Source: Rhodopseudomonas boonkerdii (GTDB lineage Bacteria; Pseudomonadota; Alphaproteobacteria; Rhizobiales; Xanthobacteraceae). Taken from it: 64,000 bases of DNA. Made by a program: the position numbers and the translations under genes. The notes under the pieces are model-generated. The model saw only the letters and a list, made by a program, of their open reading frames with translations. It did no database searches and had not been told where the DNA came from. The stretch lies in contig NZ_CP036537.1 in NCBI RefSeq assembly GCF_021184025.1, forward strand, positions 2,604,001 to 2,668,000, in the 5' to 3' direction. Positions 7,514 to 16,398 of the stretch are shown here, piece after piece (within the stretch, counting starts at the first letter, position 1; every line of letters begins with the position of its first letter).

Positions 7514-9130
7514 ATGTCCGACATTGCAGCCCTCTCCAATTCCGAAGCGTCGCCGCTTGCCCTCGAGGTTGCCCGCCGCCGCACCTTCGCGATCATCTCG
7601 CATCCTGACGCCGGCAAGACCACGCTGACGGAAAAGCTGCTGCTGTTCGGCGGCGCCATCAATCTTGCCGGCCAGGTGAAGGCGAAAGGCGAACGCCGCA
7701 ACACGCGCTCGGACTGGATGAAGATCGAGCGCGACCGCGGCATCTCGGTCGTCACTTCGGTGATGACGTTCGAATTCCAGGGCCATGTCTTCAACCTCTT
7801 GGACACGCCCGGCCACGAAGACTTCTCGGAAGACACCTATCGCACGCTCACGGCGGTGGATTCCGCCATCATGGTGATCGACGCCGCCAAGGGCATCGAG
7901 GCGCGCACGCTGAAGCTGATCGAGGTGTGTCGTCTCCGAGACATCCCGATCATCACCTTCGTCAACAAGATGGACCGCGAGAGCCGCGACATCTTCGATC
8001 TGCTCGACGAGATCGAGAAGACGCTGGCGCTCGACACCGTGCCGATCAACTGGCCGGTCGGCCGCGGCCGCGATTTCGTCGGCACCTATGACATCGAGAC
8101 ATCAGGCATCCGCCTGCTCGAAGGCGGCGGCGCCAAGACCGGCGCGGCCGAGCAGATCGCCATCTCCGAACTCGCCAGCCGCAACGCCAATCTCGATGCG
8201 GACGAAATCGCCGGCGAACTCGAACTCGTCAAGGAGGCCGGAAAGCCGTTCGACCTGCAGGCCTTCCGCGAAGGCCACATGACCCCGGTCTATTTCGGCT
8301 CGGCGCTGCGCAATTTCGGCGTCGGCGATCTGCTCGAAGGCCTCGGCCGCTTCGCGCCGTCGCCGCGCGCGCAGGAGGCGGATGTGCGCAAGGTGGAAGC
8401 CGAGGAGCCGCGCATGTCGGCCTTCGTGTTCAAGATCCAGGCGAATATGGACCCCAACCACCGCGACCGCATCGCCTTCGCGCGCCTGTGTTCGGGCAAG
8501 CTGACGCGCGGCATGAAGGCGAAGCTGGTGCGCACCGGCAAGAACATGTCGCTGTCGTCGCCGCAGTTCTTCTTCGCCCAGGACCGCGCCATTGCGGATG
8601 AGGCCTATGCCGGCGACGTGGTCGGCATCCCCAATCACGGCACGCTGCGCATCGGCGACACGCTCACCGACGGCGAGGACATCACCTTCATCGGCGTGCC
8701 CTCATTCGCGCCGGAAATCGTCCGCCGCGTCCGCCTCGGCGACGCCATGAAGGCCAAGAAACTCAAGGAAGCCCTGCAGCAGATGTCGGAAGAGGGCGTC
8801 GTGCAGGTGTTTCGCCCGCGCGACGGTGCGCCCGCATTGGTGGGCGTCGTCGGCCCGCTGCAGCTCGACGTGCTGAAGGCGCGGCTCGATGCCGAATATC
8901 AGCTGCCGGTGAGTTTCGAAGTCTCGGAATTCTCGCTGGCGCGCTGGATCTCGTCGGACGACAGGAAGAAGCTCGACACCTTCATGAGCGCCAACAATTC
9001 CGGCGTGGCCGACGACGTCGATGGCGATCCGGTGTTCCTGGCGAAGAACGACTTCTATCTGAACTACACCAAGGAACGCGCCGAAGGCATCGTGTTTTCG
9101 AATGTGAAGGACGTGAAGAAGAAGGGCTAG
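7514..9130 (+). CDS. prfC: Peptide chain release factor 3
   Basis: This 538-residue translational GTPase recycles RF1/RF2 from the ribosome after termination. GTPase motifs are G1 SHPDAGKTTLT at about 29-39, G3 DTPGHEDF at about 97-104 and G4 NKMD at about 151-154. The RF3-specific block RNTRSDWMKIERDRGISV follows G1, and domains II and III are complete to the C-terminus. The frame is open upstream to 7388, but the ATG at 7514 gives the family's usual short N-terminus before RRRTFAIISHPD. The length is normal for RF3. It stands alone, divergent from gdx. Confidence 0.95.
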   Translation: MSDIAALSNSEASPLALEVARRRTFAIISHPDAGKTTLTEKLLLFGGAINLAGQVKAKGERRNTRSDWMKIERDRGISVVTSVMTFEFQGHVFNLLDTPGHEDFSEDTYRTLTAVDSAIMVIDAAKGIEARTLKLIEVCRLRDIPIITFVNKMDRESRDIFDLLDEIEKTLALDTVPINWPVGRGRDFVGTYDIETSGIRLLEGGGAKTGAAEQIAISELASRNANLDADEIAGELELVKEAGKPFDLQAFREGHMTPVYFGSALRNFGVGDLLEGLGRFAPSPRAQEADVRKVEAEEPRMSAFVFKIQANMDPNHRDRIAFARLCSGKLTRGMKAKLVRTGKNMSLSSPQFFFAQDRAIADEAYAGDVVGIPNHGTLRIGDTLTDGEDITFIGVPSFAPEIVRRVRLGDAMKAKKLKEALQQMSEEGVVQVFRPRDGAPALVGVVGPLQLDVLKARLDAEYQLPVSFEVSEFSLARWISSDDRKKLDTFMSANNSGVADDVDGDPVFLAKNDFYLNYTKERAEGIVFSNVKDVKKKG

Positions 9131-9331
9131 GGCCTCTTTCCCGCTCTCGAGCGGCGAGGGGGCGGGCGCTTGCACGCGATGTGACGGCGGGGGCGATGGT
9201 CCCCGTTCGGGCCGATCGTTTCGAATTTGAATCATTTCCGATCACATTCGATAGCGTTTTCTGGCTACGAGGCACGTGATGTCTGGGTGATCGCGCCATG
9301 ACGGCGCGGCCTGTTGGAAAGTGTGAGTGAG

Positions 9332-10555
9332 ATGGACGGGGTCGTCGTCAAGACTACGCTCCAGCTGATAGCGCCCGGCATCCTCGTCGTCTTCGGGATT
9401 GCCTTTGTCTGCGCGTGGCTCATCGAGAGGAAGCGCAACTATCTGTTCTGGCTGGCCGCCGCATGCGTGCTGTTTGCCTTCGGCGCCATGTCGCAGATCC
9501 TGAGCTGGCCGCCCGGCGCGGGGCCCAATGCCATCGTCTCGGGCGCACTCTACACCGCGGCCGTCATCGCCGCCGTGGAAGGCATCCTGCTGCGATCGGG
9601 CAGGCCGCTCGGCCCGCTCATCGATATGGCGATCCTGGCCGTCTTCGTGCTTCTGCTCGCCTATTTCTTTTACATCGACCGCAATCTCATCGCCCGGGTC
9701 TACATCCAGAATTTCGGCTACGGCCTGCTGATGGTGATCGCCGCGTGGCGGCTCACCGCCCTGGCGCGCGGGCGCTATGTCGACCGGGCGTTGTTCTGGG
9801 TGCTGCTGCTGTTCGGCTTGCATTTCTTTCCGCGCACCCTGCTCACGGTCGGATTTTCCCTGCCGGTGGACAGAACCGCCTTCGCCAATTCGGTGTTCTG
9901 GCAGGCGCTGCAGCTGTCGCTCGCCGTGCTCGGGGCGGGCCTCGCGCTGGCCATCCTTGCGGCGGCGGTGTCCGACATGATCGACGACCTGCGCCGCGAA
10001 CGCGATCTCGACCCGCTGACCGGCATCCTCAACCGCCGCGGCTTTCAGGACCGGGTGTCCGCCCATCTGCACCGGCGCGGCCCGGGCGATGCCGCGCTGG
10101 CTCTGTGCGACATCGATCATTTCAAGAGCATCAACGATAGCCTCGGTCATGACATCGGCGACGACGTGCTCGGCGAGGTGGGGCGCCTGCTGCGCGGCGC
10201 GTCGCGCAGGCGCGACATTGTCGGGCGGCTGGGCGGCGAGGAGTTTGCGGTGTTCCTGCCGGATACGAACGAGCAGGACGCGGTCGATTACGCCGAACGG
10301 CTGCGGATCGCCATCGCGCAGCATGGGTTCGTCATCCCGGGCGGCGCGCGGCACGTCACCGTGAGTTTCGGCGTGGGCGCATTGCAGCCGGGCGACGACT
10401 GGCCGAGCCTGTACAAGCGCGTCGACGGGCGGCTGTACGCAGCGAAGCGGGGCGGCCGCAATCGCACCATCGCGCACGGACTATCGAGCGTGTCTGATGA
10501 TGCACCTGACCGGCACGCGGGACATGCCGGCAATCCGCTGGCGGAAATGGGCTGA
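9332..10555 (+). CDS. Membrane-bound diguanylate cyclase (GGDEF)
   Basis: This 407-residue protein has about seven hydrophobic helices in residues 1-215 and then a complete GGDEF domain. The active-site loop is GGEEF (residues 301-305), the catalytically competent form, and the product-inhibition I-site RRRD (292-295) sits exactly five residues before it. DPLTGILNRRGF marks the domain start. It should make cyclic-di-GMP from two GTP at the inner membrane and be feedback inhibited. The N-terminal membrane region resembles no sensor I can name. A TTG at 9314 is in frame, but the ATG at 9332 has GGAAAG well placed. It is monocistronic; signal and target are unknown. Confidence 0.88.
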   Translation: MDGVVVKTTLQLIAPGILVVFGIAFVCAWLIERKRNYLFWLAAACVLFAFGAMSQILSWPPGAGPNAIVSGALYTAAVIAAVEGILLRSGRPLGPLIDMAILAVFVLLLAYFFYIDRNLIARVYIQNFGYGLLMVIAAWRLTALARGRYVDRALFWVLLLFGLHFFPRTLLTVGFSLPVDRTAFANSVFWQALQLSLAVLGAGLALAILAAAVSDMIDDLRRERDLDPLTGILNRRGFQDRVSAHLHRRGPGDAALALCDIDHFKSINDSLGHDIGDDVLGEVGRLLRGASRRRDIVGRLGGEEFAVFLPDTNEQDAVDYAERLRIAIAQHGFVIPGGARHVTVSFGVGALQPGDDWPSLYKRVDGRLYAAKRGGRNRTIAHGLSSVSDDAPDRHAGHAGNPLAEMG

Positions 10556-10614
10556 AGGTTTGGTGCGTATCGACGATCGAGCCGAGCGCACTTCCTTCTC
10601 CCTCCTGCGCATCG

Positions 10615-11085
10615 TCACGCCTGCCGCTCCACCTTCCTCTTGATATTCCCCAGCCCCAATTCCGCCTCCGCATCGATCCGCGCTACGATCTCCGTGCTCG
10701 CTTCCTTCGGCCGCGCCGGGTTGCGTACCGTGCGGATGAACTTCGTCCCGCCATCGATCTCGTGGCAGTCATACTGCACCACGATCGGCCCGATCGCGTT
10801 CATGTGGGTGAGTCCGATCCACAGCCGCGGGCGGTCGCAGGCGATCACCAGCCAGTCGAGGGAGACCGGGCCCGAGCGTGTCGACCAGTGTTCGTGAAAC
10901 GTGTCGCCAAAGCCCATCGGGCGGTCGTCGCAGTCGATGGCGTGGGAGGAGGGCAGCCATTCCGGCCATGATTTCGGATTGGTGACGTAATCGAACACGG
11001 CCTCGGGCGCGGCCGCAATCACGATGGCATGGCTGCGCTCGAACGGATGCGTGGCGCCCTGCGGCCTGAGATCCATGGTCGTCAT
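10615..11085 (-). CDS. SRPBCC/START-like domain protein (polyketide cyclase/AHSA1-type)
   Basis: This 156-residue cytoplasmic protein has the SRPBCC layout: an N-terminal strand (ERSHAIVIAAAPEAVFDYV), NPKSWPEWLPSS at the start of the cavity, and a long C-terminal amphipathic helix ending in IKRKVERQA. Such helix-grip folds bind hydrophobic ligands; the ligand here is unknown. The frame extends to 11289, but the ATG at 11085 follows AAGGGG and starts the usual fold. It is divergent from a small secreted-protein gene at 11244, so the 158-base gap should hold both promoters. Confidence 0.75.
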   Translation of the reverse strand: MTTMDLRPQGATHPFERSHAIVIAAAPEAVFDYVTNPKSWPEWLPSSHAIDCDDRPMGFGDTFHEHWSTRSGPVSLDWLVIACDRPRLWIGLTHMNAIGPIVVQYDCHEIDGGTKFIRTVRNPARPKEASTEIVARIDAEAELGLGNIKRKVERQA

Positions 11086-11243
11086 TTCGGCGTGTCCCCT
11101 TGTGGCGTGCGTTCCAGGCAATGAAGGTCGTGAACCATCCATGCCGCGGTTTGAACCGCGTACGCGCTTGCTGCGACGAAACGGGACCACAGCAGAATCC
11201 GCTGCGGAATGCCATCGCTCATGCAAGCTGATTGGAGTGTCGG

Positions 11244-11735
11244 ATGTTGAAATGGCTGGGCTGCAGCGCCGTCGCCGCATTGTTCGCAATTGTCCAGGTC
11301 GATTCCGGTTTTGCCCAGAGTGCGCCGGCGGAGAAGGCGGAGCCGGTTGCCGCAGCCGAGAAGTCTGCCGACAGACCGGCGGTGGACAAGGCGACAGACA
11401 AGCCGGTGGAGAAGCCCGTCGCTGAGAAACCGGCCGCAGAGAAACCGGCAGCGGAGCGCTCCGCCACCGACAAGGCCGCTTCAGATAAGGCCGCCACGGA
11501 CAAGCCCGCCGACAAGGAAGCCGTGCGCTCGCCGACGAAGCCGGCGGCTGAGGCGCCCGCCACGGACAAGGCCGCTGCAGCCGGCGACCATGAGCAGCCG
11601 AAGAAAAAGAAGGCGAAGCGGCTGACGCGCCAGCAGGAGCTCGACCGCTCCCTTGAGACCGGCACGGTGCCGGCGCGCTATCGCAGCCAGGTGCCGAAGG
11701 AATATCACCAGTACATTCCGTTCGCGCGGCAGTAA
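11244..11735 (+). CDS. Secreted Lys/Pro/Ala-rich low-complexity protein
   Basis: I do not recognise a family. The 163-residue product has a signal peptide (LGCSAVAALFAIVQVDSGFAQ) followed by about 90 residues of degenerate repeats built on EKPAAEKPA and TDKAASDKAATDKPA, then a basic stretch (KKKKAKRLTRQQELDRS). It ends in a more ordered tail (PARYRSQVPKEYHQYIPFAR) that may be the functional part. The composition resembles periplasmic spacer regions such as those of TonB or histone-like proteins. The ATG at 11244 has GGAG six bases upstream. It is divergent from the SRPBCC gene. Confidence 0.7.
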   Translation: MLKWLGCSAVAALFAIVQVDSGFAQSAPAEKAEPVAAAEKSADRPAVDKATDKPVEKPVAEKPAAEKPAAERSATDKAASDKAATDKPADKEAVRSPTKPAAEAPATDKAAAAGDHEQPKKKKAKRLTRQQELDRSLETGTVPARYRSQVPKEYHQYIPFARQ

Positions 11736-11824
11736 CCCGCGAACGGCGCGGCCCCCGCCAACCTCTCCCCTCGGAGAGCAGGGCATCGCATATGGCGTTC
11801 AGCGATGGGGATGGCGCTCGGCCT

Positions 11825-12013
11825 GCATGGTTCGAGACGCCCGCTTTGCGGGCTCCTCACCATGAGGGTCGTCTACGATCCCACACTCGGTCCTCATCCT
11901 GAGTGTCTGACCGAAAACTCCGCCCCTCATGGTGAGGAGGCCTAGCGGCGCAATTGCGCCGCTGACAGGGCCGTCTCGAACCATGAGATGGTCTTGCAGG
12001 ACCGTCTCGAAAG
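11825..12013. repeat. Dispersed intergenic repeat, family B (copy 2, composite)
   Basis: This is the longest family B copy: two or three inverted-repeat units in a row fill the 411-base gap after the Lys/Pro/Ala protein. About 47 bases at the left (around GTTCGAGACGCCCGCTTTGC) recur identically at 62528-62574. The part around CTAGCGGCGCAATTGCGCCG recurs nearly unchanged at 50590-50609. No ORF in it looks real. Confidence 0.85.
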
Positions 12014-12146
12014 ACATTTGCATCGCAAGCCCGCTCGACCTCTCCCCGCGCAAGATGCGGGGAGAGGTTAGCCGGAGCCGCTCGTACTTCATCTGAACCA
12101 CGGAACTCATCGTCGCGACGAAGGAGAAACCATCCCGGAGACGACG

Positions 12147-12524
12147 ATGTGGAAGCGCAAGTTACTGCTGGCTGCGGGGGTGATCGGTGCTCTCGGCATC
12201 ATCGGCGGCGCGAGTGCGTGGTTGCTCTGGCCGCAGCCGGAGAACTGGACCGAGGAAGCCAAACTCTGCATCGGCGACAAATATGCGGGGTTCTGGGAAG
12301 CCAGCGGCCAGTATTCGTTCCGGATGGAATTCGAGAACAATTGCTACCGCAAGATCGCGTGTGGCCTCGATGTCATGGTCAGCAACGCCAGAGGCACGGT
12401 GAAGGACCACGGCACCGTCACCATTCCCGCCCGCGGCGAAATGCCGGGCGCGGCGGTCTACAGCCTGCCGACGACGTCATCCTCCGGCATGGCGCAGACG
12501 GCAAGAAACTGCCGGTTCGTGTGA
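12147..12524 (+). CDS. Small secreted or membrane-anchored hypothetical protein
   Basis: The family is unknown. The 125-residue protein has one N-terminal hydrophobic segment (residues 6-28, AAGVIGALGIIGGASAWLLW), either an uncleaved anchor or a signal peptide, then a roughly 95-residue extracytoplasmic domain. That domain has four cysteines (ALCIGDK-, NNCYRKIACGL, ARNCRFV) that could form two disulfides, and predicted beta strands (YSFRMEFENNCY, KDHGTVTIP). The ATG at 12147 follows GGAGACGACG. A frame-shifted ORF at 12149 is a shadow. It stands alone between repeats B2 and A2; nothing in the context suggests its job. Confidence 0.65.
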   Translation: MWKRKLLLAAGVIGALGIIGGASAWLLWPQPENWTEEAKLCIGDKYAGFWEASGQYSFRMEFENNCYRKIACGLDVMVSNARGTVKDHGTVTIPARGEMPGAAVYSLPTTSSSGMAQTARNCRFV

Positions 12525-12550
12525 GAGGTTTCTTCGAACCTTTGCCCACT

Positions 12551-12630
12551 GCCGTAGGGCGGATGAGCGCAGCGTAATCCGCCGGCCGATTGCGTGTGGC
12601 GAAGAGCGGCGGATGACGCCGCCCTACGGC
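12551..12630. repeat. Dispersed intergenic repeat, family A (copy 2)
   Basis: The outer arms CCGTAGGGCGG (12552-12562) and CCGCCCTACGG (12619-12629) are perfectly complementary, with inner sequence GAGCGCAGCGTAATCCGCCG. It sits just before the stop of the convergent TctC gene and could form the transcript-end hairpin for either neighbour. Confidence 0.85.
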
Positions 12631-12637
12631 CGTCCGA

Positions 12638-13630
12638 CTACTCGATCCTGATCTTCGCTGCCTTGATCACATCGGCCCACAGCGCCTTCTCGTCGTTGAT
12701 GCGCTTGCGCAGTTCGTCCGGCGTGGTCGGCGAGGGCGTGATGAGCTGCGCTTTCAGCTTCTCGATCACCGCCGGTTCGGTCAGCGTCTTGCGCACCTCC
12801 GCATTGATCGTGGCGACCATTTCCTTCGGCAGTCCGCCCGGGCCGACCAGCGCATTCCATGCATCGGACTGCACGTCCACGCCGCTTTCCTTCAGCGTCG
12901 GCACATCCGGCAGGAATGGCGAACGCTGCGCCGTCGTCACCGCGAGAATCTTCACCGCGCCGGTGGACAGTTGCGGAGTCACACCGATGGCGGGGAGGCA
13001 CGCCACCTGCACATCGCCGCGGATCAGCGCGGTGGTGGCAGCGGGCGACGACGGGTAGGGGATGTGGACCATGTTCACCCCGGCCTTCTGCGCAATCGCC
13101 TCCATGCAGATCTGCGACAGCGTGCCGACACCGATCGAGCCGTAGGCAAGGCCCTTGCCCTCCGCCTTCGCCTTGGCGAGCAGCTCCGCCACCGAGTTCA
13201 CACCGAGATTGCTCGGCACCGCGAGCGCGCTCGGCAATTGCGTGAGCAGCGTGATCGGCGCGATGTCGGTGTCGGGGTTGTAGGGCAGCTTGGCGAACAG
13301 CAGCGTGTTGATGGCGAGCGGGCCGCCCAGCGAGATGCCGATGGTCGTGCCGTCCGGGGCAGCCTTGGCGATGGCATCGGTGCCGATATTGCCGGAGGCG
13401 CCGGGCTTATTCTCCACCACGAAATGAGTGTCGGGATGCCGGGCCTGCAGGCTGTCGGCGAGCACGCGGCCGACGATGTCCGGGCTGGCGCCGGCGCCGA
13501 ACGGCACGATGATGCGTACTGTTTTCGGCGGCCACACTGCCTGCGCGAAAGCCGCCTGCGGCACGGCGACGACAAGCAACGCGGCGAGCGCCATGCGTGC
13601 GCGGATGGAGATGGTGGCTTTTCGCAGCAT
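12638..13630 (-). CDS. Tripartite tricarboxylate transporter substrate-binding protein (TctC/Bug family)
   Basis: This 330-residue periplasmic binding protein has a clear signal peptide (RMALAALLVVAVPQAAFA). It carries the Bug-family start VRIIVPFGAGASPDIVGR, the ligand-loop region VENKPGASGNIGTDAIAKA, and a conserved C-terminal helix. Such proteins bind carboxylates or aromatic acids and deliver them to TctAB permeases, or act as solitary sensors. No tctA or tctB gene is nearby, which is typical of the many orphan Bug proteins in this bacterial group. The frame is open upstream to 14356 but the ATG at 13630 gives the signal peptide. The ligand is unknown. Confidence 0.88.
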   Translation of the reverse strand: MLRKATISIRARMALAALLVVAVPQAAFAQAVWPPKTVRIIVPFGAGASPDIVGRVLADSLQARHPDTHFVVENKPGASGNIGTDAIAKAAPDGTTIGISLGGPLAINTLLFAKLPYNPDTDIAPITLLTQLPSALAVPSNLGVNSVAELLAKAKAEGKGLAYGSIGVGTLSQICMEAIAQKAGVNMVHIPYPSSPAATTALIRGDVQVACLPAIGVTPQLSTGAVKILAVTTAQRSPFLPDVPTLKESGVDVQSDAWNALVGPGGLPKEMVATINAEVRKTLTEPAVIEKLKAQLITPSPTTPDELRKRINDEKALWADVIKAAKIRIE

Positions 13631-13756
13631 TGCGCGTTTCCCCGGAAAAGTGATACCCGAACAGCGTCCTGACGCCGTGGCGAGCGGGACCATAATTGGA
13701 ATTTCGGGGCGAGCAACCCATCCGGCACGCAACCGCCCTGCGAGAGGAAACAGGCC

Positions 13757-14341
13757 ATGGGCCTCGTCACGATGATCGTCGGCCTCGTGCTGTTTCTCGG
13801 TATCCACATCTTCATCACGCGCCGCGCCGCGCGCGCCGACATGATCGCGCGGCTTGGCGAAGGCGGCTACAAGATCGCTTTCTCCGCGATCTCGTTGGTC
13901 GGTCTCATCATGATCATCTGGGGCTTTGCGACCTACCGCACCACCGGCTGGATCGATGTCTGGTATCCGCCGTTGTGGATCAAGCATCTCACCATCGCGC
14001 TGATGCTGCCGGCGGTGATCATGGTCGCGGCGTCCTATATCCGCGGCCGCATCTACACCACGCTGAAGCATCCGATGCTCGCCGGCGTCAAGCTGTGGGC
14101 GCTGTCGCATCTCCTCGCCAATGGCGATCTCGGTTCGATCATTCTGTTCGGCTCGTTTCTCGCCTGGGCGGTGTTCGATCGTATCTCGCTGAAGCGCCGC
14201 GCCGATCCCGGTGCGCCGCCAATTCCCGTGGGCGGCGTCGGCAACGACGCGATCGCCGTCGGTGTCGGTATCGTCGCTTATCTTGCCTTGGGCTTCGCCT
14301 TCCACCCGGTGGTGATCGGCGTGCCCGTGTTCGGAGCCTGA
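13757..14341 (+). CDS. NnrU family membrane protein
   Basis: This 194-residue inner-membrane protein has about five or six hydrophobic segments. The pattern FLGIHIFITRRAARADMI near the N-terminus, HPMLAGVKLWALSHLLANGD in the middle and RISLKRRADPGAPP are typical of the NnrU family, named after a gene near nitric-oxide reductase loci in denitrifiers. No denitrification gene is present in the window, so the name does not establish a role in nitrogen oxide metabolism. The start follows GAGAGGAAAC. panB begins three bases after the stop, so the two are co-transcribed; no functional link is obvious. Confidence 0.83.
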   Translation: MGLVTMIVGLVLFLGIHIFITRRAARADMIARLGEGGYKIAFSAISLVGLIMIIWGFATYRTTGWIDVWYPPLWIKHLTIALMLPAVIMVAASYIRGRIYTTLKHPMLAGVKLWALSHLLANGDLGSIILFGSFLAWAVFDRISLKRRADPGAPPIPVGGVGNDAIAVGVGIVAYLALGFAFHPVVIGVPVFGA

Positions 14342-14344
14342 GCC

Positions 14345-15193
14345 ATGTCGATTCAATCAGCCGTCAAGCGCAAGACCGCGCCGGATATTCTCGCCCGCAA
14401 GAACGGCGAGCCGATCGTGATGCTGACGTCGTATCACGCCCATACGGCCTCGCTGGTGGATCGCTATTGCGATGTGATCCTGGTCGGCGACAGCCTCGGC
14501 AATGTGATGCATGGTTTCGAGACCACCGTGCCGGTGACTCTGGAGATGATGATCCTGCAAGGCCATGCGGTCATGCGCGGATCGAAGCAGTCGCTCGTCG
14601 TGGTGGACATGCCGTTCGGCTCCTATGAGGCGTCGAAGGAGCAGGCGTTTCATTCCGCCGCGCGCATCATGAAGGAAACCCATTGCGGCGCCGTGAAGCT
14701 CGAAGGCGGCGCGCGCATGGCGGAGACGATCGCGTTTCTCACCGAGCGGGGTATTCCCGTGATGGCGCATATCGGCCTCACGCCGCAATCGATCAACGCG
14801 CTCGGCTCGTTCCGCTCGCAGGGCAAGGAAGAAGCCGAAGCGCTCGCGCGCGGCGAGAATGTGAGCGGGCCGATTCAGAACGACGCGATCGCGGTGGCGC
14901 AGGCCGGCGCATTCTCCGTCGTGGTCGAAGCGGTGGCCGAACCGGTCGCGCGAAAAATCACGCAGACGATTGCGATCCCCACCATCGGCATCGGCGCAAG
15001 CCCGGCCTGCGACGGCCAGGTGCTGGTGCTCGAGGACATGCTCGGGCTCAACGCGCGGGTGCCGAAGTTCGTCAAGAAGTACGGCAATCTCGGTTCCATG
15101 ATCGAGGCCGCGATCCAGGACTACGCCACCGAGGTACGCTCAAGGGCATTTCCGGGGGTGGAGCACGTGTATGGTGGCAAGCCGAAGGCATGA
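14345..15193 (+). CDS. panB: 3-methyl-2-oxobutanoate hydroxymethyltransferase (ketopantoate synthesis)
   Basis: PanB transfers a hydroxymethyl group from methylene-tetrahydrofolate to alpha-ketoisovalerate, the first committed step toward pantothenate and coenzyme A. The 282-residue protein has the TIM-barrel landmarks [13 protein letters not shown] (Mg ligand Asp49), [24 protein letters not shown] and the catalytic region VVVEAVAE, followed by [20 protein letters not shown]. The length is normal. It begins three bases after the NnrU-like gene. panC is not in the window. Confidence 0.95.
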   Translation: MSIQSAVKRKTAPDILARKNGEPIVMLTSYHAHTASLVDRYCDVILVGDSLGNVMHGFETTVPVTLEMMILQGHAVMRGSKQSLVVVDMPFGSYEASKEQAFHSAARIMKETHCGAVKLEGGARMAETIAFLTERGIPVMAHIGLTPQSINALGSFRSQGKEEAEALARGENVSGPIQNDAIAVAQAGAFSVVVEAVAEPVARKITQTIAIPTIGIGASPACDGQVLVLEDMLGLNARVPKFVKKYGNLGSMIEAAIQDYATEVRSRAFPGVEHVYGGKPKA

Positions 15194-15297
15194 CGCGGCT
15201 GCCGCAATGTTGCCTCAGGAAATGCGCGCCGAACTCCGGAATTCGGCGCCTATTTCGGGGTTCTCATGCGCGGGGCTGTGAGCAAAGGACGCAGGCG

Positions 15298-15552
15298 ATG
15301 AAGACGTTGACAATGCTCGGCTTTGCCGCCGCCTTGGTGCTGCTGCCGCAAGCCGGCCACACGGAAGGCGCAAGACGACCGCAACACCATCAGGCGCGCA
15401 CCGAGCAGCCGCGCCAAGTCGTTGATCCCGCTGCGATTGTTCGCGGAAACGCGGCGCTTGGCGGCAATAATGCCAACTCCGCCTTCGGCGATAACGGCGC
15501 CGATTCCAACGCCAATGGCCGCACCAGCGGCGGCGCCGGCGGAATGAACTGA
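15298..15552 (+). CDS. Small secreted hypothetical protein, Asn/Gly-rich
   Basis: This 84-residue predicted secreted protein has a signal peptide (residues 1 to about 23, MLGFAAALVLLPQAGHTEG region), a His/Gln/Arg-rich stretch, and a tail rich in Asn, Ala and Gly (NAALGGNNANSAFGDNGADS). The family is unknown. The ATG at 15298 follows AAAGGA at a good distance; the longer open frame overlaps panB and is not used. An 8-bp perfect inverted repeat (GCGTTGGC at 15593-15600, GCCAACGC at 15609-15616) 40 bases after the stop may be its transcript end, although it lacks a T tract. Confidence 0.55.
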   Translation: MKTLTMLGFAAALVLLPQAGHTEGARRPQHHQARTEQPRQVVDPAAIVRGNAALGGNNANSAFGDNGADSNANGRTSGGAGGMN

Positions 15553-15710
15553 TCCGGTCTGCCCCTAGGCTTTCCGGGATAACACCTTGATCGCGTTGGC
15601 TTTGCCTTGCCAACGCCATAACGCTAGGGTATCGCCGCCACAATGCGCGGGCCGATGCGCCCTGCGCCGCTCGGGGTGAGCGCGGCCGATCCATCACGGG
15701 AAATCTCTAA

Positions 15711-16364
15711 GTGTCTGAATTATTTAATGAAGTCGATGAGGATCTGCGCCGCGAGCAACTCAGGAAGATCTGGGAGAAATACTCCCTCCTGATCATTCTG
15801 GTCGCCGTTCTGATCATCGGCGGCGTCGGCGGCTGGCGGATTTACAGCCATTTCGAGGCCAAAAAGGCCGCCGAAGCGGGCGCGGCCTTTGATCGCGCGT
15901 CGGAATTGTCCGAGCAGAACAAGCCCGCCGAGGCCGAAGCCGCTTTCACCAAACTCGCCGCCGAAGCACCGGGCGGCTATCGCACCCTGGCGCGTTTGCG
16001 CGCAGCCGGCGAGGCCGCGAAGCGCGATGCCGCGGCGGCCGTGAAGCTGTATGACGACCTGATCGCGGATGGCAGCGTCGGCGCGCTGGAGAAGGACCTG
16101 GCCCGCGTCCGCGCCGGCGCTTTGCTCGTTGAAACAACGCCTTACGACACGCTCCTGGCGAAACTGGAGCCGGCCACCACGGCCAGCGGCACCTATCGCC
16201 ATTCGGCCCGCGAACTGCTCGCCCTGGCCGCCTGGAAGGCCAATAACGCCGGCGAGACGCGCAAATGGGTTGAGACGCTGTCCAACGATCCCGAAACGCC
16301 GTCCAGCATCCGCACCCGTGCCGAAGCGCTGCAGGCGCTGCTGCCGCCGGCAGCCAAGAGCTGA
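15711..16364 (+). CDS. YfgM-like tetratricopeptide-type membrane-anchored protein
   Basis: This 217-residue protein has a short cytoplasmic N-terminus (FNEVDEDLRREQLRKIWEKY), one transmembrane helix (about residues 25-45, LLIILVAVLIIGGVGGW) and a periplasmic helical-repeat domain rich in Ala and Glu. The layout matches YfgM (TPR_21 family), which in enterobacteria links the SecYEG translocon to periplasmic chaperones and sits next to bamB and der. Here a lipoprotein gene and der follow on the same strand. The start is GTG at 15711, giving the conserved acidic N-terminus; no strong Shine-Dalgarno is seen. Confidence 0.8.
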   Translation: MSELFNEVDEDLRREQLRKIWEKYSLLIILVAVLIIGGVGGWRIYSHFEAKKAAEAGAAFDRASELSEQNKPAEAEAAFTKLAAEAPGGYRTLARLRAAGEAAKRDAAAAVKLYDDLIADGSVGALEKDLARVRAGALLVETTPYDTLLAKLEPATTASGTYRHSARELLALAAWKANNAGETRKWVETLSNDPETPSSIRTRAEALQALLPPAAKS

Positions 16365-16398
16365 TCCCGGCGTCTAACCGAGTTTGAGTGAGAAGACC

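Noticed and set aside
11320..11580. Tandem-like repeats that could suggest a CRISPR or minisatellite
   Set aside because: They are degenerate codons for a Lys/Pro/Ala-rich protein, with no constant repeat/spacer pattern.
13757..14341. A denitrification locus around the NnrU-like gene
   Set aside because: No nor, nir or nnrS gene and no FNR/NnrR site nearby; the neighbour is panB.
13631..14356. N-terminal extension of the TctC-type protein on the minus strand
   Set aside because: The extension is antisense to the NnrU-like gene and would bury the signal peptide that starts at 13630.
13696..14628. Plus-strand frame of 310 codons overlapping the NnrU-like gene and panB
   Set aside because: Arg-rich composition typical of a wrong frame; the overlapped genes have clear family motifs.
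15593..15616. GCGTTGGC/GCCAACGC as a rho-independent terminator
   Set aside because: The stem is perfect but no T tract follows; kept only as a possible transcript-end hairpin in the note for the gene at 15298.
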